This document shows positions 51,834-59,611 of a stretch of DNA of 64,000 bases, one piece after another. Every line of letters begins with the position of its first letter. The stretch's first letter is position 1. The translations under genes and the position numbers were made by a program. The stretch is from Rhizocola hellebori. Its GTDB lineage: Bacteria; Actinomycetota; Actinomycetes; Mycobacteriales; Micromonosporaceae. The notes beneath the pieces are model-generated. The model did not search any database. It saw only the letters and a program-made list of their open reading frames with translations, and was not told where the DNA came from. Location: NCBI RefSeq assembly GCF_016862955.1, contig NZ_BONY01000045.1, positions 1-64,000 of the forward strand, given 5' to 3'.

Positions 51834-52827
51834 TGCGCTGCAACACCTTTCGGTACACCTCGACGATCTGCCCGGCTACCCGCTCCGAGCTCAGCGAGCT
51901 GTGCAGCTCGCGCCCGTTGGAGCGCTCGGCGGCAGACAGGACGTCGGCCACCCGGTCTGCCAGCAAGCGGATCAGTTTAGCCCGCGCCTCGTCGTCACCC
52001 CAAGGTTCAGGAAAGTCCACCACCTCGGAATGCGTGACCCCGGCCAGCACCTTAGCCGCATCACCGACGTTGACCGAGACGATCGGCAGCCCCATCACGG
52101 CCGCCTCCTTGAGCACGCTCGGCGAACCCTCGGAACCTTTGCGCGAGGTGAACAGCAGCACGTCAGCGGCGTCGAACTTGCGCGGCACCTCGCTGCGGGG
52201 CTGGTTCTGTCCGACGATCAGCAGCTCGCGTACGTTGCGCCCACGCGAACGCAGCTCTTGCAGCACATCGCTGAACACGTCATAGCCCTTGACCTCGTTG
52301 GCGGGATGCCCGCCGAAGAGGATCGCGGACTCCCCTTTCGCAATGCCGAAGCGGGCCCGGGCGCCGGAACGGTCGCCGGGCGCGAAGAGCTTGAAGTCGA
52401 CGCCGTCGGCGATGACGTGCCCGCCGGGATCGCCGGCGTTGTCCGCGAGGTTCTGCGAGACATAGATGCGCGCCGCGACGTCCTTGGCACCGAACCGGGT
52501 GAACGCCCGCTGCCACGACACGTTGATGTCGCTTCCGTAAAGCGACAGCACTTTCGGCACACCCGGGGCGAAGCGGGCGGAAAAGGCCGACATCCCGTAA
52601 TGGGCGTGCACGACATCGTATCGGCCACGTCGCACCTTACGCCGGACTCGTTGGGCGGCAAGAAAATAGTCGGCCTTGCCCCGGTTCTGGGCGACCACCT
52701 CGACATCGACGTGCACGCCGAGGCGGCGCAACGCCTCGACCTGTTCCTTGACGAAGATGCCGCGGAAGCTGTCACCAACCGGCCAGATGTTGGTGACAGC
52801 GAGCACGCGCAACTGTTCGGATGCCAT
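51826..52827 (-). CDS. Glycosyltransferase family 4 (GT-B)
   Basis: 333 aa, GT-B fold. The N-terminal half has VTNIWPVGDSFRGIFVKEQ and VVHAHYGMSAF. The C-terminal donor-binding part has the GT4 pattern EGSPSVLKEAAVMGLPIVS (near 236-254), with the ExxxxxxxE spacing. No membrane helices. It would add a sugar from a nucleotide donor to the growing glycan. It starts one base after the aminotransferase stop and overlaps galE by eight bases. Confidence 0.88.
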   Translation of the reverse strand: MASEQLRVLAVTNIWPVGDSFRGIFVKEQVEALRRLGVHVDVEVVAQNRGKADYFLAAQRVRRKVRRGRYDVVHAHYGMSAFSARFAPGVPKVLSLYGSDINVSWQRAFTRFGAKDVAARIYVSQNLADNAGDPGGHVIADGVDFKLFAPGDRSGARARFGIAKGESAILFGGHPANEVKGYDVFSDVLQELRSRGRNVRELLIVGQNQPRSEVPRKFDAADVLLFTSRKGSEGSPSVLKEAAVMGLPIVSVNVGDAAKVLAGVTHSEVVDFPEPWGDDEARAKLIRLLADRVADVLSAAERSNGRELHSSLSSERVAGQIVEVYRKVLQRNG

Positions 52828-53952
52828 TTACTGCTTCTCGAAGAAGTCCCGCACGGCGGCCGCCACCCGCTCGAGCTGCTCATCGGTCAGCTCCGGGTAG
52901 ATCGGCAACGACAGGCACTCCCGGGCGTAGGCCTCGCCGACCGGGAAGTCGCCTTCCTTGTGTCCCATGAACGCGTAAGCGGGCTGCAGGTGCAGCGGGA
53001 TCGGGTAGTGGATGCCCGCCTCGATCTGCTGCTCCTTGAGGAACGCGAGCAGGGCGTCGCGATGGTGGGTGCGCACGACATAGTGGTGCATCACCGAGAC
53101 CTGGCCGGGTGTGGCCGGGGGCAGCCGCAGGTCGCCGACACCGCGCAGTTTCTCGCTGTAGTCGGCGGCCAGCTCGCGCCGGCGCAGGTTGCCCTCTTCG
53201 AGCACGGTCAGCTTCACGTTGAGCACGGCCGCCTGAAGGGTGTCGAGCCGGTGCGCGTAACCGATCTCCGTGTGCTCGTACTTCGTGGTGCGCCCGTGGT
53301 CGCGCAGCATCTTCACCTTCGCGGCGAACTCGTCGTCGTTGGTGGTGATGCCGCCCGCGTCGCCGAAGGCGCCCAGGTTCTTGCCCGGGAAGAAGGAGAA
53401 ACAGCCGGCGATTCCGTAGCCGCCCGCGCGGACCACCGTCCCGTCGGTCTTGACGATCTCCGCGCCCTGCGCCTGGGCCGCGTCCTCTATTACCGGTACG
53501 CCAGCGTCAGCGGCGATCGCCGCGATGGCCTCCATGTCCACCGGCCGGCCGTGGATGTGTACCGGCAAGATGGCGGAGACGCCTTCCATCAAGCCCTTCA
53601 GCTCGGCCGGGTCCATGTTGCCGGTCTCCGGGTCGATGTCGACGAAGCGCGGCCGGGCGCCGAGCCAGCTCACCGGCTCCGCCGTCGCGATGAAGGTGTG
53701 CACCGGGACGGCCACCTCGTCGCCGGGCCCGATGCCAAGCGCCGCGAGCGAAAGGTGCAGCGCGGCCGTGCCGGAGCCGACACCGATCGAGTGCTTGGTC
53801 CGGCAGAACTGAGCGAACGCGGCGTCGAAGTCTTTGATCTCCTGCCCGTTGATGAACCGGGTGTTGGAGATGACCTCCTGCATCGCGGCGTCGATCGCCT
53901 CCTTCTGCTTGGCGTAGGACGCTTTGAGATCCACCAGAGGAATCTTGGACAT
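52828..53952 (-). CDS. DegT/DnrJ/EryC1/StrS sugar aminotransferase
   Basis: 374 aa from ATG 53952, AGGAG upstream. PLP lysine in GCFSFFPGKNLGAFGDAGG (near residues 180-198); GSGTAALHLSLAALGI and the PLP-pyridine Asp region VIEDAAQAQGA are typical. It transfers the amino group of glutamate to a 3- or 4-keto sugar nucleotide. The Gfo/Idh/MocA oxidoreductase in the same operon would make the ketone, and the lipoyl-acyltransferase encoded upstream would acylate the amine: the same order of reactions as WbpB-WbpE-WbpD. It lies 14 bp after that acyltransferase gene. Confidence 0.92.
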   Translation of the reverse strand: MSKIPLVDLKASYAKQKEAIDAAMQEVISNTRFINGQEIKDFDAAFAQFCRTKHSIGVGSGTAALHLSLAALGIGPGDEVAVPVHTFIATAEPVSWLGARPRFVDIDPETGNMDPAELKGLMEGVSAILPVHIHGRPVDMEAIAAIAADAGVPVIEDAAQAQGAEIVKTDGTVVRAGGYGIAGCFSFFPGKNLGAFGDAGGITTNDDEFAAKVKMLRDHGRTTKYEHTEIGYAHRLDTLQAAVLNVKLTVLEEGNLRRRELAADYSEKLRGVGDLRLPPATPGQVSVMHHYVVRTHHRDALLAFLKEQQIEAGIHYPIPLHLQPAYAFMGHKEGDFPVGEAYARECLSLPIYPELTDEQLERVAAAVRDFFEKQ

Positions 53953-53966
53953 TGGCGAAGCTCCTA

Positions 53967-55091
53967 TCACGAGCGCCGAGAAGGGACAACGGAGGTCGTG
54001 ACGACTTTGGTCTTCACGACATGATCTGCCGGGACCGAGCGCAGGATCGTCGCGCCCGAGGCCACCTGCACCCGGTCACCGAGCTCCACACCGGGCTCGA
54101 TGTGGATGCCGGTGCCCAGCCGCACCTGATCGCCGAGCTTGACCCGCGAGGAGGTCAGGCAGCCGGGACCGGTGGAACAATCATTGGCGACCACGTTGTG
54201 GTGGTCGAAGGAGTTGTAGGCGGAGAAGAAGTTGTTGTCGCCGACCACCGTCTCGGTGCCGATGTGGCAGAAGGCGCAAATGACGTTGCCCTTGCCCATC
54301 ACCACCCCGGTGGCGACCTTGGAGGTGCGGTCGATGGCGTTGGTGAGCCGGACCCCGTTGGCCGCGCACAGCTCGCGAAGCTTGCGCCGGGCCGCGACCG
54401 AGGTGCTGATCGCGATGATCGCGGCATCGTAGTGCCCCGAATCAAGAAGCTCTTTGAGACGATCGGTGCCGCCCACCACCGGAACGCCGGCCAGCTCGAC
54501 ACCCCACTTGTCGCGGTTGTCGTCGACGATGCCGACCGCCTGCTGCCCGGGCAGATCGGCGAAGATGTCGATCACCTGGGTGGCCCCACGGCCGCCGCCG
54601 ATGATGAGCACCCGCTCGACACCCGGCTGCGCGGTCAGCGGCAAGGGCAGCGTGCTGTAGTCGACCTGCTGGCCCGCGGCAGCGGCTGCCTCGACATCCT
54701 TGACCGTGATGAGGTGGCTGGCGTCCAACGTGGACAGATCCACGCCCAGCTCTTCGGCCCGCTTCACGGCCTTGACGCTCGCGCGCACCCCCGCACCCGC
54801 CGCGGCGGCGGCCTCGCGCTGCGCCACCAGCTGGGCCTCGTGCGCCTTGAGCGCCGCCTCGTCGTCGAAGAGCAGGGCGACCGGACTGGTCAGGCTCACC
54901 TCGTCCTTGACCGAAGCCAGCTGCAACAGGTATCCGCTCTCAGGCGCGACCACCTCGATAACCGCTTTGCTGGTCTCGATTTCCACGAGATCGGCCTGCG
55001 CGTCAATCCACTGTCCATTTTCGACGAACCAGGCCACGACGATGCCGGTTTCGCTGTTGACATCGGGCGTCGGGATGATGACGGGCTTCAT
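53967..55091 (-). CDS. Lipoyl + E3-binding-like domains fused to a PglD/NeuD-type sugar acyltransferase
   Basis: 374 aa. Residues 1-78 are a lipoyl domain (PTPDVNSETGIVVAWFVENG, modified lysine K42 in VEIETSKAVIEV). Residues ~103-136 resemble the peripheral subunit-binding domain of E2 proteins (ASVKAVKRAEELGVDLSTL, ITVKDVEAA), without the usual GTGPGGR loop. From ~154 a PglD_N-type domain begins (VLIIGGGRGATQVIDIF). Residues ~240-365 form left-handed beta-helix hexapeptide repeats, with a candidate catalytic His in NSFDHHNVV. No E2 catalytic core (HxxxDG) is present. It probably accepts an acyl group on lipoyl-K42 from the E1 pair encoded immediately upstream and passes it to an amino sugar. 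The ATG overlaps the E1-beta stop by one base. Confidence 0.85.
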   Translation of the reverse strand: MKPVIIPTPDVNSETGIVVAWFVENGQWIDAQADLVEIETSKAVIEVVAPESGYLLQLASVKDEVSLTSPVALLFDDEAALKAHEAQLVAQREAAAAAGAGVRASVKAVKRAEELGVDLSTLDASHLITVKDVEAAAAAGQQVDYSTLPLPLTAQPGVERVLIIGGGRGATQVIDIFADLPGQQAVGIVDDNRDKWGVELAGVPVVGGTDRLKELLDSGHYDAAIIAISTSVAARRKLRELCAANGVRLTNAIDRTSKVATGVVMGKGNVICAFCHIGTETVVGDNNFFSAYNSFDHHNVVANDCSTGPGCLTSSRVKLGDQVRLGTGIHIEPGVELGDRVQVASGATILRSVPADHVVKTKVVTTSVVPSRRS

Positions 55092-56086
55092 TATTTCGCC
55101 GCCTCCAGGATCGCGGTTTCAATCTGTGGCGTGCCCACAAGCATTCCCGCCTCGCGCGCCCGCGATGACGGGATGACGGTGCGTTCGCTTGCCACGACTG
55201 AGATCGGGCGGCGAAGGCGGCCGAATGCCTTCTCGGACATGACGGCCGCGATCTCGGTGCCCCACGACCAGCCGCCTGTCCCCTCCTCCACGGTCACCAG
55301 GCTTCCCGTCGCGCGGACGGACTCCTCGACCGGGGTCCAGTCCATCGGCGAAAGCTGCGCCGGCACCAGCAGCTCGACGAAGATCTCCTCTTCGACCGCG
55401 AGCCTTTCGACCACCTCGGCGGCGAGCATGGCCTGATATCCATAAGCCAATACCGTTGCCGTGCAATCATTTCTGGGTACCGCCGAGAGCCCGATCGTCG
55501 AGCCGTGCTTGACGGCCATGAGGTCGCCGACCATCCCGCCCTCGGGCAGCCTCAGGTTCTGCGGGTAGAGCAGCTTGTGCTCGATGTAGAGAACCGGCGT
55601 GTTCTGTTCCAGGAAGCCGCGGAATGCCTCACGCGGGTCGTGAAAAAGTGACGCCGCAACGACTTTCAGGTGCGGCACGCCGAGGAAATGCTTCTCCAGG
55701 CTCTGGCTGTGGGTCGGGCCGTAACCGCGATGCCCACCGGAGGGCACCCGGAACACGACCGGACACGTCGCCTGCCCGTTGTACATGGCCTCATACTTGG
55801 TGATGTGATTGACCACCTGGTCAAAGCAAAGCGTGATGAAGTCACCGAACATGACCTCGGCGATCGGGCGCATTCCGGCCAGCGCCAGCCCCGCCGAGAT
55901 CCCGGCGATGGCGCCCTCGCTGATCGGGGTGGTGCGCACCCTTTCCGGGAAGTCGGTCGACAGCCCCCGGGTCACCTTGAACGCCCCGCCATAGGGATCG
56001 ATGATGTCCTCACCGATGAGCACGACCCGATCGTCGGTCTCCAGGCTCTCGCGCAGAGCCGCACCCAACTCCTTGGAAAAGATCAT
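55091..56086 (-). CDS. 2-oxoacid dehydrogenase E1 beta subunit in the glycan operon
   Basis: 331 aa from ATG 56086, which overlaps the E1-alpha stop by four bases. Pyrimidine-binding transketolase domain with VVLIGEDIIDPYGGAFKVT near residues 24-42, ISEGAIAGISAGLALAG, and the C-terminal transketolase part with LVTVEEGTGGWSWGTEI. It pairs with E1-alpha to decarboxylate a 2-oxoacid and acylate a lipoyl arm; the only lipoyl protein in this operon is the acyltransferase fusion encoded next. The 2-oxoacid is unknown (pyruvate, branched-chain or another). Confidence 0.9.
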   Translation of the reverse strand: MIFSKELGAALRESLETDDRVVLIGEDIIDPYGGAFKVTRGLSTDFPERVRTTPISEGAIAGISAGLALAGMRPIAEVMFGDFITLCFDQVVNHITKYEAMYNGQATCPVVFRVPSGGHRGYGPTHSQSLEKHFLGVPHLKVVAASLFHDPREAFRGFLEQNTPVLYIEHKLLYPQNLRLPEGGMVGDLMAVKHGSTIGLSAVPRNDCTATVLAYGYQAMLAAEVVERLAVEEEIFVELLVPAQLSPMDWTPVEESVRATGSLVTVEEGTGGWSWGTEIAAVMSEKAFGRLRRPISVVASERTVIPSSRAREAGMLVGTPQIETAILEAAK

Positions 56087-57030
56087 GGCAGGGCCCTCGC
56101 CGTCGCCACGACCTCGGCCAGCGCCGCTTCCACCTCGGCGTCGATGCGCTGCCACTGCGACTCGGCAATCCGCTGCCGGGCGATCGCGAGCGGCTCGGTG
56201 ACCCAGCGCAGGGCCACCTCCTCCTCCGGCCGGTGATCGTCGCTTTTGGAGTGATGGCACAGCCGATAGGTGTGCACCAACAGAACTCGGGTCTTGCCGG
56301 TCGTGCGCACCGCCGCGATTTCGTTACCCGCCAAGGCATCCAGCTCGGCGACGTCGGTGGTGGTGGTCTCCGTGACCGGAATGCCGAAGGCCTCGAACCG
56401 CGCCCGCATGCTGCCGGCCGTGTTCAGCTCGGTCGGCGTGCTCTGCGCCCACTCGTTGTCCTCAAGGACGATCAGCAGCGGCAGGTCCCACAGGGCGGCG
56501 ATGTTGAGCGTCTCGTAGACCGCGCCCTCGCCCAGGGTGCCGTCGCCGATGAAGACCACGCTGACCCGATCCGAGCCGCGCAGCTTCATCGCGAGCGCTA
56601 TCCCGGCCGCGGTCGGGACGATCCCACCCTGCACGCCATTGGACATGAACCCGGGCGCGCAGACGTGCTGGCTGCCGCCGATGCCGCCGCAGACGCCCGC
56701 CTCCTTGCCCATGATTTCGGCCATCAGACCCAGCGCATCGCCTGTGCGGGCAAGGTAATGGCCGTGGCAGCGATGGTTGCTGAAGATGTGGTCGCCCTCT
56801 TCCACGTGCTCGATCACACCCACCGCGTCGGCCTCCTGGCCGATACAGGCGTGTGTCGTGCCGTTGAGCACACCCTCGTCGAAGAGACCGAGCAGCGTCT
56901 CCTCGAACCGCCGGATGAAGCGCATCCGCCTATACAGCCGCAGATCGCGAGGCTCCTCGGGGGTTCCCATGGTCCTCGGGTCGGCCTGCAGCTCGCGCTG
57001 GCGAGGAATGCGGGTGGGGGCGATGGTCAC
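56083..57030 (-). CDS. 2-oxoacid dehydrogenase E1 alpha subunit in the glycan operon
   Basis: 315 aa from GTG 57030, overlapping the oxidoreductase stop by four bases (GTGA); upstream frame is not coding. Thiamine diphosphate motif GDG at 162-164 with Asn 192 in EDNEWAQS. Conserved GGIGGSQHV (115-123) and the active-site loop HTYRLCHHSKSDDHRP near 266-281. It resembles acetoin/branched-chain type E1-alpha. It acts as an alpha2beta2 tetramer with E1-beta encoded next. Presence inside a polysaccharide operon, with neither E2 nor E3 genes, points to a biosynthetic role. Confidence 0.9.
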   Translation of the reverse strand: MTIAPTRIPRQRELQADPRTMGTPEEPRDLRLYRRMRFIRRFEETLLGLFDEGVLNGTTHACIGQEADAVGVIEHVEEGDHIFSNHRCHGHYLARTGDALGLMAEIMGKEAGVCGGIGGSQHVCAPGFMSNGVQGGIVPTAAGIALAMKLRGSDRVSVVFIGDGTLGEGAVYETLNIAALWDLPLLIVLEDNEWAQSTPTELNTAGSMRARFEAFGIPVTETTTTDVAELDALAGNEIAAVRTTGKTRVLLVHTYRLCHHSKSDDHRPEEEVALRWVTEPLAIARQRIAESQWQRIDAEVEAALAEVVATARALP

Positions 57031-58043
57031 TGTCCCTTCACCGCCACCTTCGCGCCGTCGTGGCGCAGCGACTCGTCGACGGCCTCGAGGACGGCGACCG
57101 TGCGCACGCCGTTCCAGCCGTCGACGACCGGGCGGCGGTTGGCGTCCACGCATTCGATGAAATGGCGCAGCTCGGTGGAGAGCGGCTCCACCATCGGCAG
57201 GCTCGGCACGTGCATCGCGCCGTCGCGCAGCCGGTATTGCCAAGCGCCGTAGGCATCGGCGTCGAGGCGGTCGGCGCCCTTGTCGTAGATCTTCAGGCGG
57301 CCGTCGGCGTCCATGTCGTCGTAAACCAGCATCTTCTTGCTTCCCACCACGGTGGTGCGGCGGGTCTTCGACGGATCCAGCCAGCTGACATGCATGTGGG
57401 CGAGGATGCCGCCGGGATAGCCGACAGTGACGAACATGACGTCTTCGACAGCCTCATTGAGGTACCGGGCACCGCGCGCCGACACCCATTCCGGCGACGA
57501 GCCCAGCAGGTAGTTGGCGATCGACACATCGTGCGGGCCGATGGACCAGAAAGCGTTGATGTCGCTCTGAATCCGGCCCAGGTTGAGCCGTTGCGAGTGT
57601 AGGTAAAGCACCTCGCCGATCTCGCCGTTGTCGACATATTCCTTCATCGCGCGCACGGCCGGGTTGAACTCGAAGGTGTGCCCCACCATCAGCACGAGAT
57701 CTTTGTCGTCGGCCGTGGTGGCAAGCTCCACCGCATCGGCGGTCGACAGTGCCAGCGGCTTCTCGACGAAGACGTGCTTGCCCGCGGCGAGGGCGCGACG
57801 CGCCAGCGGCGCGTGACTCGCGGCCGGTGTGGCCACCACCACAGCGCTGACCCCGTCATCGGCGAGCACGGCATCGAGGTCGTCGGTCACGTTCACGTTC
57901 GGGTAGAGCGAGGCCGCTTTCTCCCTGCGCTCCGGCGAGAGATCGACCAGGTGACGCCACCGCGGCCCGGCCAGAGCGCCCAGGTTACGGGCGAGGTTCG
58001 GACCCCAGTAGCCGAAGCCGATCTGCGCAATCGCACCCGTCAT
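57027..58043 (-). CDS. Gfo/Idh/MocA-family sugar oxidoreductase
   Basis: 338 aa. NAD-binding GFGYWGPNLARN (near 9-20) and the signature EKPLALS with its conserved Lys (near 95-101). The C-terminal alpha/beta domain has the His-containing GPHDVSIANYLLG. Closest in pattern to WlbA/WbpB-type UDP-sugar 3-dehydrogenases. It would oxidise the C3 hydroxyl of a nucleotide sugar before transamination by DegT. Starts and stops overlap the neighbours by four bases on both sides, so it is fully inside the operon. Confidence 0.9.
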   Translation of the reverse strand: MTGAIAQIGFGYWGPNLARNLGALAGPRWRHLVDLSPERREKAASLYPNVNVTDDLDAVLADDGVSAVVVATPAASHAPLARRALAAGKHVFVEKPLALSTADAVELATTADDKDLVLMVGHTFEFNPAVRAMKEYVDNGEIGEVLYLHSQRLNLGRIQSDINAFWSIGPHDVSIANYLLGSSPEWVSARGARYLNEAVEDVMFVTVGYPGGILAHMHVSWLDPSKTRRTTVVGSKKMLVYDDMDADGRLKIYDKGADRLDADAYGAWQYRLRDGAMHVPSLPMVEPLSTELRHFIECVDANRRPVVDGWNGVRTVAVLEAVDESLRHDGAKVAVKGQ

Positions 58044-59515
58044 GTCATCTCCCGCCTTTCTGGGCGAACATTATCTTCATCGCCGGCCGCGATGGCCGCC
58101 GAGGCCGCCGAAGAGGGCATAGACCACAGCAGCGCCCACCCGAAGCCGAGAACGCCGAAGAGCATCGGCGGGAACAGCGGGTCCTCCAGCGACGCCGACC
58201 AGGTGGCAATGAGCACCGCGAAGGCGATGGCCGCGGTCGACCACAGGAAGATCGCGTCGCGCGGCTCGTTGCCGTGCCTGCGAGCCGCGCTGACCAGGGG
58301 GGCACTGATCAGGTACATCCAGGCAAGATACGCGATCAGGCCGAGCGCGCCCACCTCCACCAGCAGGTGGAGCCAGAAAACGTCCACCGAGGTGGATTTA
58401 AAGTCGTGCAGGTCGAAGCCCTTCGGCCCGAGAACGTCTTGAAAACGCTGGTCCATGTTCCAGTCGGGGTCTTCCTTGACCGCGACGATTCCGCCGAACT
58501 GGCCGACCCCATAGCCCAGCACCGGGCTTTCCGCCCACAGCTCGGTGCCCTGCTTGATGAAGATGATGCGGATCTCCCGGTCGCATTCTGGCGATTTTGT
58601 GTCGATGCACTCGGGGCGGTCGTCCTCGCCGGGAGTGAACAGCGCGCCGATGAATCCGTTGACGCGGTAGATGAGATCGTCGCGATTCTCTTTGAGCAGC
58701 ACCATCGGTGAGGCCCCGACCACCCCGATGATGAGACCAGCGACGATGAGGCGCTTGAGGTCGCGACGCCTCACCACGGCGACGGCCACCACGGCGGCAA
58801 GCGCGGCGACAAGCGACAGCCGCGACTGGGCCACGGCCAGACCCACCGCGATGAGGACGAAAAGCGCCCACCAGCGGGGCTTGATCTTCTCTGCGACGAG
58901 GAACCAGGCGAGCAGCCCGAGCAGCATGAAGCTGGTGACATGGCCGAGGTCGTTGGGGTGTTCCAGCAGACCCTGGGCCCGGTGCTCGCCGGCCCACTGC
59001 AGGTCGACCCAGCCGAGGGCGGTGTAGGCGGACTCCCCCACGATGAACTGCCAGATCGCGACGACCGAATTGATGGCGATGATGACGCCGCCGATCCAGA
59101 GCAGCGGCTTGAAGCTGCGCCAGCCCGGGGCGACGGCCCGCATCGCGTAGAAGACCAGGACACCGCGGAAGTAGACAAACATCGCCTGGCTGACCAGCAG
59201 GGCTGAAGATCCGCCAACGATCCCGGCCACCACCATGATCACGCCGAGGATCAGCAGCACCAGATCGGCCCTGGTGCGTAGCCGTCCCCAGCTGCGGTCG
59301 ACCGAGAACTTCACCGCGGTGAGCGCGAGAAGCGAGAAATAGAGCACGCTCTTGAACGTCTTGGGCCAGCCGACTTCACCGAGCGCGGTGACAAGCCAGC
59401 TTTCCAGGAGCACCTCGACGAGAAGCACCCCGAGCAGCGCCACGATCGCCTTGCCCAGCCACGCGGAAACCGGGCTCGCATGCGCCGACGGCGGCGGATC
59501 AACGGTGTGTGGCAT
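58040..59515 (-). CDS. O-antigen polymerase/ligase-like membrane protein (Wzy/WaaL type)
   Basis: 491 aa from ATG 59515 (GAGG upstream). About 12 hydrophobic segments and one large external loop (about residues 290-385), which contains two cysteines (ECIDTKSPECDREI) and the typical GYGVGQFG element. This is the O-antigen ligase/polymerase fold. It would join repeat units or transfer a glycan at the outer face of the membrane. The stop overlaps the Gfo/Idh start by four bases, and 96 bp separate it from the flippase upstream. Confidence 0.85.
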   Translation of the reverse strand: MPHTVDPPPSAHASPVSAWLGKAIVALLGVLLVEVLLESWLVTALGEVGWPKTFKSVLYFSLLALTAVKFSVDRSWGRLRTRADLVLLILGVIMVVAGIVGGSSALLVSQAMFVYFRGVLVFYAMRAVAPGWRSFKPLLWIGGVIIAINSVVAIWQFIVGESAYTALGWVDLQWAGEHRAQGLLEHPNDLGHVTSFMLLGLLAWFLVAEKIKPRWWALFVLIAVGLAVAQSRLSLVAALAAVVAVAVVRRRDLKRLIVAGLIIGVVGASPMVLLKENRDDLIYRVNGFIGALFTPGEDDRPECIDTKSPECDREIRIIFIKQGTELWAESPVLGYGVGQFGGIVAVKEDPDWNMDQRFQDVLGPKGFDLHDFKSTSVDVFWLHLLVEVGALGLIAYLAWMYLISAPLVSAARRHGNEPRDAIFLWSTAAIAFAVLIATWSASLEDPLFPPMLFGVLGFGWALLWSMPSSAASAAIAAGDEDNVRPERREMT

Positions 59516-59611
59516 CACCACCTCGCCAGTTTGCACACCCGCTCCTTGCCACCTAACCGCGTAAAAATGGACGCTAGCAGCCAAGTCTTGGCGCTTGCAA
59601 ACGGGCGATCT

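Noticed and set aside
53967-55091. Ordinary E2 dihydrolipoyl acyltransferase
   Set aside because: The C-terminal catalytic domain with HxxxDG is absent; hexapeptide repeats and a PglD-type N-domain are present instead.
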